Positions 11,454 through 22,626 of a stretch of DNA of 64,000 nt are shown here, piece after piece; position 1 is the first letter of the stretch; every line of letters starts with the position of its first letter. This stretch comes from Ulota crispa. Lineage: Eukaryota > Streptophyta > Bryopsida > Orthotrichales > Orthotrichaceae. Position numbers and translations under genes: made by a program. Location: NCBI GenBank assembly GCA_963920765.1, contig OY987243.1:13640001-13704000 (forward strand), written 5' to 3'. Below the pieces are notes generated by a model. The model was not told the origin of the DNA. It was given only the letters and a program-made list of their open reading frames with translations, and ran no database searches.

Positions 11454-12652
11454 ACGTCATATTCATTAACCTCTAAAGGACCATGGCCTTTATTTTGTCA
11501 AAAGACACTCAAAACTGCCACTTTTATGGTAAAGAGTATAAAAGTTTGAAAATCAGGCATTTTGCATATCTGACCGTAGAATTTTGTATTAAACTATTAT
11601 AAGAATGTGTCATACAAAACTCAAGAACTTTGATTGCATAGATTGGAAGATATTAGCATTTAAAAAGTAAAAAACAACTTTTTTTGCACCTTGCTTGATT
11701 AGATTTTTTAACTTTGAACATTTTTATTTTAAAATTTTTGCACCATAGAGTTTGGAATTCTATTTTTGCATGGTGGGAAGTTGAGTTGGGAATCTTGGGA
11801 AAAAATTTCAAAAAAGAATACTTAATTTTCATTCTTTAAAAAAACATTAGGTAGAAGAAGGTATGAGATTGAACAAAAACTTAAATTGCTAATAACCCTG
11901 CAATGGAATTGAAACGCAATAATCCCAATGGCGAGATTGTTCTAGAAAGCAAACTTCACCCTCTCCAACAATTTTTTTTGTAAAATTGTTAAATCTGCAT
12001 TCAAAAATGAAGTTTATAAGTTATTTTTTCAAGAAGATGCTTGAGTTGCCCAAAAAACAAGATTGTCCATAACTTTCTCATAACTAGTCCAAATGGAACA
12101 AATCAAAGCTCCAGAAGTAGATAAAGATATAATCTATGAGAAAAAATAAATAAATTTTTTTTCAAGTTTTTATAAGATTTTTTTTTGCTGCCCCTAGTCC
12201 CCAAATTTGTGCTTATTTGGGCATAACTTTTGCTCCCTTACATCAAATGGAATAAAAATTATATTCTCCAAAAGCTAATGTGTTTTTCTATCTTCAAAAA
12301 AAGTTTCAAAACATCAAGACAAAAATTGAGGCCGTGGGTACTTGCCCAAAATCCCATTTGTCCCCCGAAGGGACAATGGTCCTTTAGGGGTTAAATTGGT
12401 AAAACCAGATTCCCAAGTTGTACTTCTCCTTAAACCCAACATTTCTCCTTAAATTGTTTAAACACCAAATTCAAAGGTATCAAATTTGGTTTGAGCCACT
12501 GAGATTTCGTCCTCGCAAATTCTTCCTCTCAAGTGAAGGCACATGTACCAAAAAAACACTTTTGAAACCTAAAACTTGGTTTTAGGTAATCACCTTAAAC
12601 CTAAGTTATTCCCAAAATGGGTGTTTTTTCCCAAATTAGCAAATATGGCGTT
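11454..12652 (+). mobile_element. Q-family TIR element, split by a TTAA element
   Basis: The left end AACGTCATATTCA and right end CAAATATGGCGTT are inverted copies of the Q terminus (compare ATGCCATATTCGTTAAATTG at 38298). The Q body resumes at 12391 as TTAAATTGGTAAAACCAG and continues through TTTGAGCCACTGAGATTT. The element at 11466-12394 sits at the TTAA of the Q terminus. Confidence 0.75.
11466..12394 (+). mobile_element. TTAA-flanked piggyBac-like element A
   Basis: Starts TTAACCTCTAAAGGACC and ends GGTCCTTTAGGGGTTAA, 929 bp including both TTAA copies. Closely similar elements lie at 30272, 53473 and 58339. The undisturbed Q copy at 38298 carries one TTAA at the equivalent site, so one TTAA became two on insertion. 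TTAA targeting with C-rich termini is the piggyBac hallmark. No transposase is encoded, so assignment rests on ends and target only. Confidence 0.8.
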
Positions 12653-12977
12653 CTAAGGTAGGAACACCCATAAGCGTCAATGTCCCCATAACCGTCACCT
12701 TTGAAATCTTGAAAATTTTGTGGAAGTGAATAGATGTAATGACAAGGGTGTACAACATTTGAACATGAAGTCTTAAAAGACTAGTGGTTAAGGGTGCAAT
12801 GGCAGTTTGCTCTTTAAAAATTCACAACTTATTCTCACAATATCCAAATAATGCATTCGAAAGTGCAAACTCATTTTTTTAATGTTCCTACTAGGATCTT
12901 ATAATTTGCTAGTTGTTTATTAATGGTTTTTGTGTTCAAAACCCTTAGTTTGACGTTTATGGGTGCTCCTACCTTAA
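12653..12977. mobile_element. S-family TIR element, copy 1
   Basis: The left end CTAAGGTAGGAACACCCATA and right end TATGGGTGCTCCTACCTTAA are inverted repeats of about 26 bp. It abuts the Q element on the left. Element H enters at its right-end TTAA. The interior (TTCACAACTTATTCTCACAA) resembles copy S2 at 20497. Confidence 0.6.
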
Positions 12978-13908
12978 CCCCTAAATGCCCAAGGCACTAG
13001 ATTTTGGTGTCCAAAAAATTTTAGGAAACTTTGAAACCCTGTTGAAGGCACAAATTTTATTGTTTTGTGGTTTTTTTTGGAAAACTTGCGCACTGAAGTT
13101 AGCTTCACCGTTCTAATTCAACTTCCTTCATATCTTATTCCATTTGTTTTTGGTGGAAAGTTAACTACAAGCATACATTTTCAATCATGAATAGTGTTGT
13201 GAATAGTGTCATAACTGGTGTTGTGAATAGTGTCACAGAGCCTATGAGAAGTTGCCACATTGAAAAGATGGGCATCAAGTTGAGCAAAAGGTGAAGATTT
13301 CCCTTGGGCACTCCCTTGGGCAATAAGGGCCTTTTTTCTAAAATTTTGATATCTAACAAAATCTAAAAGTGCTTTTGGACTAATTTCACTTGGAATGTCT
13401 TTGTTATAGAAATTAGGATCCTTTCACCATTGAATTTTCTTTCATTCATAATGGTTTTTGGTCAATAATTGAAATTGAAAATTTCTTTGTATTAGACAAT
13501 TGTATTTTGACAGTTGAGTTGCAGGCTCATTTGTGAAATTGTGGTCATGGATTTGGAAGAGGGGCCGTTGGTTTTGAAGTAACAACAATAAACACTGAAG
13601 CATCCTAAGTGGTTGTTTCCCAATTTTATATCCTAAAGTTGCCAATTTGCATTAGAAGTTTTGGGTTTTGGGCAGCTCCAAAAACAGCCAAAAAACCATA
13701 CTCATCATCATTCAATCACAAATATCTTAAAATCCGTGAGATAATTTTGGATTCTTTTTGGGTAGTGCCATCTAGAAACCTTGAAGTTCAAGATTCAACG
13801 GTTACAATTTTGTTTTGATATTTAATAATGATCTTACAAGGACAATTCAAAAACTTCAAAACTACCTTTTGAAAATGAGAAAAACATCCTTGGGCATTTA
13901 AGGGTTAA
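12974..13908 (+). mobile_element. TTAA-flanked element H
   Basis: Begins TTAACCCCTAAATGCCCAAGG and ends CTTGGGCATTTAAGGGTTAA, 935 bp. It belongs to the TGCCC subgroup of the TTAA ends. A small GTGAATAGTGTCA-type tandem lies near 13190-13235. Its right TTAA is shared with the next element. Confidence 0.75.
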
Positions 13909-13984
13909 CCCCTGAATGCCCCAGAGAACTAAAAGTGTCCTCGATTCAGTGTATTTTTGAAAACCCTGGGCGTTCAGCGGTTAA
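13905..13984. mobile_element. 80-bp TTAA micro-element
   Basis: TTAACCCCTGAATGCCC ... GGGCGTTCAGCGGTTAA, exactly 80 bp including both TTAA. Only about the outer 17 bp at each end resemble other TTAA elements. A second 80-bp element with unrelated core is at 53397-53476. Confidence 0.75.
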
Positions 13985-14400
13985 GTGTCAGGGGAAAACT
14001 GGTGTAGCCAAAATTTCTCCCGTAACGTTGCTACGATCTTTACCAATGCAGCCAATCTTCCTCTGTTTATGTGCCAATACCTGACGACGCTTGTGCTCCT
14101 GCTTTTATTATCACCTACATATGTATCAAATATACACAGTCAGCTGTCGCAATAGCTAAAATTTGCCTCATTTGAAATTTCCACACAAAATCACCCTTCA
14201 AAACGCACTGGTTGAGGAGTTTGGTTTCCCAAGTCTTGAACAAACTGAACATTGGCACATCTGCACACTCGTTTATTAGACAGTGGCTTTTCAAAAAAAA
14301 GGTTTACATACACTCAGTATATGCAGTTGATTTTATGGAAAAAATTCCGAAGGCCGGTCATTCCTGCAGTTCTATAACCTGCTCATCATGATAATCCCTT
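13985..14400. other. Intergenic DNA
   Basis: Nothing recognised. Confidence 0.35.
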
Positions 14401-14559
14401 TACAGTAGCTTTATAGTGCTTCACAATGGTGTGGGTGCCCACCCATTACTAGTGTTTCTTAAAGCTACCGTCGTCAGTAGTACAAGTTGTACCTCGTGAC
14501 AATTGCAAGAAGATAACATAGGATCTAAAATACTAGGGGTAGTCACGGTTGGTGTGAGA

Positions 14560-14720
14560 CAGAATTTTTCATGAAGATTGAGAAATGGTTGAGTGAATGT
14601 AGGAGCCAATGGGAGTAATTCTTCATGGAAGGAGGTGTGACACCCTTTTTGTGGGTGATGAAGAATGAAGAATGAAGAATGAAGAATAGAGAATGTTTTA
14701 CTTAGAGGAAGGCAACATGG
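14560..14720. repeat. Dispersed repeat with GAATGAA microsatellite
   Basis: Similar to 29900-30030 (shared AGGAGCCAATGG and GGTGTGACNCCC-type strings). Contains about four GAATGAAGAA-type 8-bp units at 14647-14694. No ends defined. Confidence 0.5.
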
Positions 14721-14841
14721 CCACTGATTGGAGGAGCAGAAAAAGCAAGGGTGAATCAATTCACGAGCAAGTAAACAAGCAAACCACGGTAAGAATTTTC
14801 AAGCAAATTTTTTTCTCATGACTGGGCGCTGATAAAAAAAT

Positions 14842-14926
14842 TTCTCAATCTTCAGAACTGCGCTCGCGCGACTCGACGCGAGTCGAGGATGAGGCGCCAT
14901 GACAGTTTTCCGTGAAGATTGAGAAC
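14842..14926. repeat. Short CpG-rich hairpin
   Basis: TTTCTCAATCTTCAGAACTG pairs with CAGTTTTCCGTGAAGATTGAGAA around a CG-rich core holding the palindrome GACTCGACGCGAGTC. Possibly a tiny MITE. The high CpG is unlike the surrounding repeats. Confidence 0.5.
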
Positions 14927-14989
14927 GCAGAAATACAACTGTGGCTACCCCTGTCTCTGAATCTCCTCATATTTCAAGTTACCCAAAAA

Positions 14990-15160
14990 TGAGTACATTT
15001 GGTGAGGTTGTTTTTAAGCGTCCATGATGGACCATCTATCTTTAATCACTTCTAAACAGAACGGACTGAAAAACAACTTTTTTCCCGTCCTACAGTGCAC
15101 ATTTCTATTATGAAGAGGACGAGAACCGCCCTCTTCGGCAGTTCGGCGTTTAAGAAATAG
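14990..15160 (+). mobile_element. Fragment of a G-family TTAA element
   Basis: TCCATGATGGACCAT, CACTTCTAAACAGA and GAAAAACAACTTTTTTC match the right third of the element at 60746-61112, and TTCGGCGTTTAAG resembles its worn end. The left part is missing. It lies just beyond the 3' end of the oxidase gene. Confidence 0.6.
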
Positions 15161-15474
15161 CCACTAATACGAGAATGAAGATTGATTTATCATTATTCCA
15201 AATCACTATCAAGTAGCAGCTAACCATTCCATCACAAAACTTAGTTACGAAAACAAAGATTATCGGTTTACACGAGACAAATAGAAGCACAAACAATCCA
15301 GTTTTCTACCACAAATGCAAGAGTTCCGAATGTCGAACAGGACAACAGACGCAAGATCATCACCACATACAACGTTGTAAAAAAATTGTACACTTTCACA
15401 TGTAGATTTGCTTATCAGCAAACTACTAATAACGTTACAATCGTTCATCGCCTTCCCAAACTCAGGCAACAAGT

Positions 15475-15480
15475 TTTATT
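15475..15480 (-). terminator. Candidate poly(A) signal of the oxidase gene
   Basis: TTTATT on the plus strand is AATAAA on the gene strand, about 280 bases past the stop codon. The stretch 15160-15756 is otherwise unique and is probably 3' UTR and downstream sequence. Confidence 0.4.
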
Positions 15481-15756
15481 TCCCTCCTACAAAGCTTCAG
15501 CTCCTTTCTAGAGGGCGAACTGGCTCCACCGAGAATCAATAAACTAGCATACAACTCCCATGGTAGGCATCACCGCACGGTAGCAACGGCGACGGAAGAA
15601 TACACCAGTAGTTCTCAAATCCCACACTCATTACCAGCAACTGTACTGTGCAAGGATTTGGGACTACTGATTCGTAAAGAGTGAGAAAGAATCACCTAAT
15701 CTAGCACAATAAACCCCGACAACCACTACAAATCAAACTGAACTTTGTCATAAACC

Positions 15757-18081
15757 TCATCCAATCTTGGTCCAGACAGCAGTGCTGGGAGTGCCCTGGT
15801 TCTCAACGTTGAGCAAGTAATACCCAGCAGGAGCAATAACAGAGCTGGGAGGGGCAACGACAATGGTAGTGTATATGTTCTTCACAGGACCAGTGAGAGA
15901 AGCCTGCTTGAGCACAAGCATGCGCTGATTCTGAGAGTACGTGTGCGTGACGAACGGCGGTGCATACATGCGCACCACAACACCAGCAGGAGCCTGTCCC
16001 ACAGTAAACGTCACCTTAAACGCCACGTTATATTTCAACACCGCCGGGGCGACAGCAATCTTCGGACGTCGGAGATTGTAGCCCTTGTTCAAATAGAACG
16101 GGCTGTACTTCTCGATGCGGAGTTCAGTCGGGTAAGGATACGTCTTTGGCTTAAACTGATAACCAGTATGTGGATTGCTGCCTGCGACCAGAATCCTGCC
16201 GTCAGGAAGAACAACAGCGGTGGAGTGGTAGAGGCGAGGAATTGTTGTAGGTGACCACGTGAAGAAACGGTTGTTGACAGGGCTGTACGTGACAGGAGTG
16301 AACACTGGATCGTACGCTACTTCCCACCCGGCAGCTCCTTTTCGAGCTCCGTTGATGATGAGCACTTCTCCGTTCGGGAGATTCAACATGTCGCCCATCA
16401 CTCGAGGAGTTGGCATGGTCGACATCGTCCACTTGGCAGCAGGAGATGTGATCACCATGCGACCGCAAGAGTTTAATGCCGTCTCGTAGATACCTTTGGC
16501 TGTGTTCGCAGATGCGGTAGTTGTTGTGCCGCCACACACCATGATCTCTACTTGTTTGTATCCGTCTACTCCTGAGAGAGGTAACGCCAGCATTCCAGAT
16601 GATGCAGGGTAGTTCCTCGGTCCACCTGCAATAATATCGGTCCAGTTAGATCCACAACAAACTCTTTGATTTCACTGAGGGGATTTGCAAATGAAACCCC
16701 TCTGCTTTAACGAAGGAATGTGACAGATGGAAAAATCTTAGAAGAAAGACAGACATGTTTTACAACTAACAGGAAAGACGTGAAAACTTTCTGAAACTGG
16801 CAGAGGTAATGTAATAAAAGTTTGCTGTGAATATACAGTTCGATCAATCTCGCTGAAGCGTACATCAGTTCTTCTCCTTGCAAAGCCTTAGAGAGTATGT
16901 AAGAGAGTGGTTTAGCAGTTGAGGGACGCGGTTGCAACGAACCTGGAATTTTGGGATATGTTCGAACCACTGTATTTTTCTTGTAGTTCAAGAGAATGGC
17001 ATCCTGGTTGGCCATGATGAAGACGTTTCCGTCGGGGCAGAGGAAAACCATGGGGTACAGGTTGTTCTCCACTCCGGGCTGAGTGGTTGCTCTCAAAAAG
17101 TCCAGCTTGTATTGGCCTTCGCCCTTCGCCCGAGGGCTGAACTCGTAACTGAAGGCCCGGCGACCTCCGACGATAATGACGCGGTTGTCAGGGAGAATGG
17201 CGTTGGATGCGTACCACCGAGCGGAGACTAAAGCGTTGGGTGCTTTCGGAAACTCTACCCAATCGTCTTTCGGTCCTGCACCGATGGTGCGAATGACAGT
17301 CCCGCCGTCATTCCAACCGCCAGTTGACAGAAGCGAGCCATCCGCCCTCAAGGCACCTGAGATCAAGATTTTCATGACAGAGTAACAAATTAGAATCCAT
17401 AAGGGGGAACTTGAACATCTCCAGCAATCAAAGCATCAACATAATCCACAACCACGGTCATAAACTGGAAGGAAATGTTGACACGTCGACCGATTACAGT
17501 GTTCTACAGCCGCCAAGGTAACACAAATACTTCAATTGGTGAAGAATGGCTGGCACTAAAACCCCGTGTTCTTTTCATGTGAGATTTGGTACAAGTCCGT
17601 TACTAGTATTAACTCACGAAGTGAATAGCAGTGGAAACAATACAAGCGATCATTGAGGAAGTTTCAGGAACTGAATGTGTTGCAAGCTAGACAAAGTACG
17701 GAAGCATATTAAAAACTGTGATTGGTGTTGTAGATATAAACCTGAGGAGCACCACGTGTCGGTGAAGACTTTGAGCGGCTTCACTTTGTTGGTGGTGATG
17801 TCAATAGAAATGGAGTGCGCCGTGCAGTCCGTCGTCAGCTTGAGATCCTTGGGGTCTTTGCGGCAGTAGCCATCAGGGAAAATCAGTGGAGAAGGACCGA
17901 AGTCTGTCCGGTCGTAACATACCACGCGGTTCGTGTGCATCAGCGCGCAGTGCATTGCAACCACTCCCGCATCCGCCACAACGAGCTGCCATGAGTCCGC
18001 CGCCGCTTTTGATTGTGCTGCCCAAATGGCAAGCAAAAGTACAAGTGTGGCACTCACGGACCCTCTCATTGACGCCACCAT
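15757..18081 (-). CDS. Glyoxal/galactose oxidase-like copper radical oxidase
   Basis: Three exons on the minus strand: 18081-17742, 17356-16943 and 16625-15757. Introns of 385 and 317 bp have GT...AG borders and both are phase 1. The joined frame is 540 residues, the usual plant length. Residues 1 to about 27 form a secretion signal (hydrophobic SATLVLLLAIWAA), so it should act in the wall or apoplast, oxidising aldehydes or terminal galactose with release of hydrogen peroxide. A glyoxal-oxidase beta-propeller domain covers about 45-290 and continues through Kelch-like blades. A DUF1929 C-terminal domain covers about 432-540. All five expected copper/radical ligands are visible: Cys111 (DTWCSSG), Tyr162 (RWYASN), Tyr384-His385 (RLYHST) and His479 (FVTHTYS). 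The start is the first ATG, followed at once by the signal peptide. No breaks are seen. Substrate cannot be read from sequence; plant homologues include pollen and seed-mucilage oxidases. Confidence 0.93.
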
Positions 18082-18124
18082 TGTGCAGGTCGGCAGGTCC
18101 AGTTGTCGAACAGCAGTGTGTCTA

Positions 18125-18660
18125 CATAGACAGACAATCTGACATACCTCAAAGCGATACTACTCACATAATACAGACCTGCTTGCCTTACTATCTAGAT
18201 AGCGGCACTTGGAAACCGGAATCCACGCAGACTGGAAGAACAGAGACTCGATCAGAACCTAATCCGGCTGGAGTACCAGAGAAACAGTAGCCAGACAGAC
18301 AAACTGACATACCGCAAAGGGATACTATCTAACTAGGACAGACCTTCTTGCCTAACTGTCTAGACAGTTGCAGCTCTAGAAACCGGAATCCGCAGAGACT
18401 GGAAGGACGGAGACACTCAATCAGAAAGACAGTAATCTGATCCAGAATTCGAGTACCAGCGAGACGGAATCTAGACACTCAGACAAACAGATATACCGCA
18501 AAGTGAGTCTCTAGATTTTAGAGACTGGTTCTGATTGAAGCCGTAGTACCTGCGAGACGGTATCTAGACAGACAAATAGACTTACCGCTGAGAGAAACAA
18601 TCTCTAGACTTCAGAGACTGGTGCTGATTGAGACCTCAGCTCCTGCTCTCGAGCTACTGG
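18125..18660 (-). repeat. Tandem repeat in the oxidase leader/promoter
   Basis: Four units start at about 18131, 18292, 18476 and 18569. The first two are about 160-185 bp and the last two about 92 bp, lacking the middle. On the gene strand each unit carries a splice-donor-like G/GTATGTC or G/GTAAGTC, and the long units also carry an acceptor-like CTTCCAG. The array lies within 50-580 bases upstream of the start codon, so it is probably 5' leader or proximal promoter. The palindromic CTAGATAG and CTCTAGA motifs recur. Confidence 0.7.
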
Positions 18661-18705
18661 AGAAGAAAGTCTGAGGCCTGGGTGGACTGGCGGAGGTATT
18701 GAGTT

Positions 18706-18715
18706 CATATAGTGG
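18706..18715 (-). promoter_or_regulatory. TATA-like box upstream of the oxidase gene
   Basis: The gene strand reads CACTATATGAACTC. It would put transcription start near 18680 and a leader of about 600 bases through the repeat array. A second candidate, CTATATAG, is near 19058. Neither is supported beyond sequence. Confidence 0.3.
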
Positions 18716-18719
18716 CGTG

Positions 18720-19214
18720 ATAGTCAAAGTGGGTGAGACGCTCTTAACATGGCAGAGAATGAACGGAGATGGAACAGTGGGAAGTCGATCGATCGACCCA
18801 GCTGAAGTCCAGGACGCTCGGTCACAGAAGAATTGCTGTGGAGGACAGATTTAGCAGTATTTGCCGCATTTTGGGATACGCATGTTTCATACAATTCTCT
18901 CTATTAAATGCGGAGGGGTTTACCGGGGACAGCAAATCTGCATCTCTGGTCACGTTCGCTCTGGACTCTGTGGCGTTACTAAATTTTGCAATCCGTTCTT
19001 TACGTATCTGGGGTCCACCTTCAGCTTTTGAATTTGGGCTCTTCATGCTAATGAGGCTATATAGGCAACCCAATAATTGTATGATTTCATACTTCGTGCT
19101 TCCAGTTCCTCTATGCAGCTCTGAGAATCTCTATTCCTCTGTAAACTGGGGAATTGTGAAATTCGGTGACTCAGCAAAGTGGATCAATTGTGCACCTCTC
19201 CTTCTCAGCAAATT
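18720..19214. other. Unique upstream region of the oxidase gene
   Basis: Higher GC than the surrounding repeats and no repeat partner found in the window. Probably distal promoter. The short open frames on both strands show no motifs. Confidence 0.4.
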
Positions 19215-19299
19215 TAAACCTTAAATGCGTGAGGCACCAAATTTTAGTGTGTAGAACACCAAAATTTGGAGCCTCAGGCAGTTTAGATGTTAAAACCAA

Positions 19300-19500
19300 G
19301 GTATAATTTGGGACTTTCAGACTCGCCTTCAAACCAAGCTCAAAGTTTTTTTTGCACACGTGTCCTCACCTGTCAAGAGGGATTTGCTAGGGAAAAAATC
19401 TTAGTGGCTCAGACTGAATCTAATACCTTTGAATCTAATTTTTTGGGATTGGGGGAAAACAAAGTGGGACACCCTTTTTTCCCACTTTACCTAATAAGGT
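19300..19500 (-). mobile_element. Q-family element, partial, reverse
   Basis: The string AATCTTAGTGGCTCA followed by AATACCTTTGAATCTAA is the complement of the Q body. The end CCCACTTTACCTAATAAGG is a worn Q terminus. The left part merges into 19215-19299, which holds a small hairpin (CACCAAATTTTAGTG / CACCAAAATTTGG). Confidence 0.6.
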
Positions 19501-19502
19501 AC

Positions 19503-20496
19503 TTAATAAGTACGAACTCTCCATTACTCCTATGTGTGACTGCAGAGTATCAGGTTTAGGATGTCCACAGTTGAAGTAGCTAACAGTAGCATCATCAATA
19601 CAACACTTCAAAAAAATTATTTTGAATCACAATTTCGTGCATATTTTAATTTTCCAGAGATTCAGTACATACTTTGGATTGGCTCCCAGTCACGAAGGAA
19701 ATTTACCGGGCACAAAATCTAGTGTTCAAAACATAATACATTTCCATCTTATAAACACAGGAATCCACGTAAACTTGGTCTTAATGGGGGTGCTTTTGTG
19801 GCTCCCATTTCACTTCGTATGAAAAAATATCAGGTATTCACCTGGTACCTAAGAATCTGAGAAATTTTTAACTAAGGATTTCATCCACTTAGCTTGCTTG
19901 AGTGTCCGGTGCTTTGACCAAGCTGGCATTCTGTGGATGCTCTACACATACAGTACTGCTAAATCTGCAGAACAATTCAAGTTTAACACCCTAGTAGGCT
20001 AGTAATCACATCATAGAAAGCTATAAAGGGATGCAATATTTAGCCGCTTTTGGTGTGAACATTTGTCCTGTACAGAGCTACGCTGTGTACCCAGATCAGG
20101 TGGTCACTGACTCACTGGATTCTCAAAGGGCTTGTTCGCTTCGAAGTTACTATAAGTTACCCAGGAAGTTACCTTTGCTCCAAAATCACTAAAATCAGAT
20201 CAACAGAAGGGAATCACTTTTCCGCATCTGTGCAAAGTTGATAAAGACATCTAGAAATGAGGAATCCCTGCATTTCCCGGAAAACCACATGGAATCCCTC
20301 ATCACAGCTGTTCTGGAAAACTTTAGTTAAAAGATTAGAACGTTGACTTATTGCAATCCAGTTCCCATACCGATGTCGATCACAACGGCCACTTGGCTGC
20401 CAACTTGCTTTTCCACGTCATTATCTGAGCAAATAAAGGTAAAGGTTTTATTTTAAATCAAGGTTATAGAATGGAGAGCAAGACTCTCTAAGGTCT
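19503..20496. other. Intergenic DNA, moderately GC-rich
   Basis: No gene or repeat family recognised. Confidence 0.35.
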
Positions 20497-20932
20497 CTAA
20501 GGTAGGAGCACCCAATTGCAACACTAGCTGTTTTGCAACATCTAAAATTAAACCTAAAGTAGACTCTCATGCACCCAGAGAAAACACACATGCACTCAAA
20601 GAAGACACACATGCACTCAAAGAAGACACACATGCACCCAAATCAAACACGCAAGTTGACATAAGGGAACAGAAATTGTGTAGGTGGCGGTTTATGATTG
20701 GGTGTGACATGCTCTTTTTGTTATCACTTTTTCAAGGGTTTAGTGTCCACAATAGATTAATCTAGGGCCTTCAACAATTCATAATTTATTCACACAATCT
20801 TAGAAAATTATGAAAACAATTTTGCTTGAATTTGTATCCATTTCCTAACAAGCACATGCCATTACATTCTCAAAAGACCCTCCAAATTACCATATCTGAC
20901 GTAAGTGTTGCATTTGGAGGCTTCTACTTTAG
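20497..20932. mobile_element. S-family TIR element, copy 2
   Basis: The left CTAAGGTAGGAGCACCCAAT pairs with the right end CTTCTACTTTAG; the inverted repeat runs about 32 bp and includes GCAACACT. A 21-bp minisatellite of three units (ACACACATGCACTCAAAGAAG) lies at 20577-20640. Interior similarity to S1 at TTATTCACACAA. Confidence 0.6.
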
Positions 20933-20986
20933 TGGCTATGCTTGGTCTCTTTTGTCATCCAAGTTACGTCTTTGAGATTTTGAAAT

Positions 20987-21842
20987 TTAACCCCTACAAG
21001 ACCAAGTCCCCTTGTTTTTAGCAACATAGCAAGTTTGGGCAATTACTTGTGATTAGAGATTTTCATGTTTTAGGTTGAAATTTTAACAAGATGTGAGAAC
21101 GAGGTTTATCTTCAATATGCATTAAATTTCATGACATTTGGAAGAATGAATAAGAAAATATGACCTAATATGTTGATTTTTTCCTTGGACAGGTAGTTTG
21201 GGCAAATTTCAGAAAATCACTTTCTTTAGAAACAAAAATTTAAAATTGGATCAGGAGGATTGTGTAAATGTGGAAAGCTTTGAATCATTAAGTTTTGATC
21301 AATGAGATGAAAGTTATGAGGAGATTTTGTTTGCGGGCAGTTATGGATTCCCTACTCTAAAATTAACTTTGAAGTCCTTTATTTTACTCAATTTTCATTA
21401 TTTTGGAAAAACAACAAAGCCAAAGGATGTAAATTCATTTATTACAACATCACAACTATTATGATTGGCATTTTTCATTTCCATAGTTAAATTCTTAACA
21501 ATTTAATATTGTTTTGAACCATCCTCTAGTCTCTACTTCTGGCTATTTTTTCCTCATATGTTGTATAATTCCAAATGATTTGAAACTTTTTTGACATGTA
21601 CCCTACTTAGACAGAATAAGGAATCTAGAGAAGCACCACCGACATTGCCTTATTTTCTTAAGAATTTTGCTTTTTGAATGATAGTTGCTTGATTTTTGAC
21701 AAAACGTTTTTGAATATTCAAACCATTTTAAATATCTTCCAATCCATGCAGTGGGAAATTTTGATTTTTTTCCAAATCTTTGAAAACTATCAATTTTGGA
21801 GAGCTTTTGGTGAAAACGCTGCTTAGTCCTTTAGGGGGTTAA
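20987..21842 (-). mobile_element. TTAA-flanked element E
   Basis: TTAACCCCTACAAGACCAAG ... GTCCTTTAGGGGGTTAA, 856 bp. The interior matches, in opposite orientation, element F at 59809 and, in the same orientation, the truncated element at 52336. Non-coding. Confidence 0.8.
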
Positions 21843-22129
21843 ATCCCTAGACTCTTGAGAAGGCGTATGTGAGTAAACTCGATTTTACAAGTGCTTGAAG
21901 TTGTTCTTGAGGCTATAAGGCGAAACATTTGGATATAAAAGTTCCAAGTTTGTGATGCCCTTCATTTCTAGTGTCGATTGATCCCACAAACATGAGTCTA
22001 TTGATGGTTGCTTTCAAGGAAGGAGCAAAAATAATAACGGGACTACTGGCCTTTTTTAGGTGTGCCTTGTAAATATTAAAACAAATGAAAAAGGTGATCA
22101 ATAGTAAATTTTGCCGACTCACAATTCTA

Positions 22130-22563
22130 GGAGCATCCCCACCGGTTGAGCAAAGACGAGGTTTGAGTGAGCGAGCAAGTCATTGATCACAATTTTTAGC
22201 TCTACCGGTGACACGCCCCACTTAGATTCTCAAGCGGCCTCGCCAAATAGAGCACCGGGGACAAGGAGCTGCCAAGATTGCAATGTTTTATAGCACATTG
22301 GATTTATGGAGTGGTTTTGTCTCTTTCTACAAACTGCTCACCATTGACTCCTGTCCATGGGCTCTACATGCATGCATGGTAGTGTAAAGCACAGCTTGGT
22401 CATAAATAGAAACTAATTTTTTTGTTGCCTCAATTGTATAATCACATTGCGCGTTGAAATTAGAGTGAACTACTAGACATTGGGATGATTGCCCGGGCAT
22501 GTTTGCCTCCAAGGCAAAATTGCTATGGCGCTTTTGTTTTTCTCCGAACTGGTGGAGATGCTC
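22130..22563. mobile_element. TIR element with GGAGCATCCCCACC ends
   Basis: GGAGCATCCCCACCGG at the left pairs with CTGGTGGAGATGCTC at the right, with TA directly outside both ends. The left half is GC-richer than its surroundings. An open frame crosses it without recognisable domains. Superfamily uncertain. Confidence 0.5.
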
Positions 22564-22626
22564 TAGTGCTGGAAAAGAGAACCCATCAAGAATACCACTC
22601 AATACATACGTTCCATTATTATATAG

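Noticed and set aside
15943-17385. Open frames on the plus strand and in other frames across the oxidase gene
   Set aside because: They are antisense or out-of-frame shadows of well-supported exons with conserved catalytic residues.
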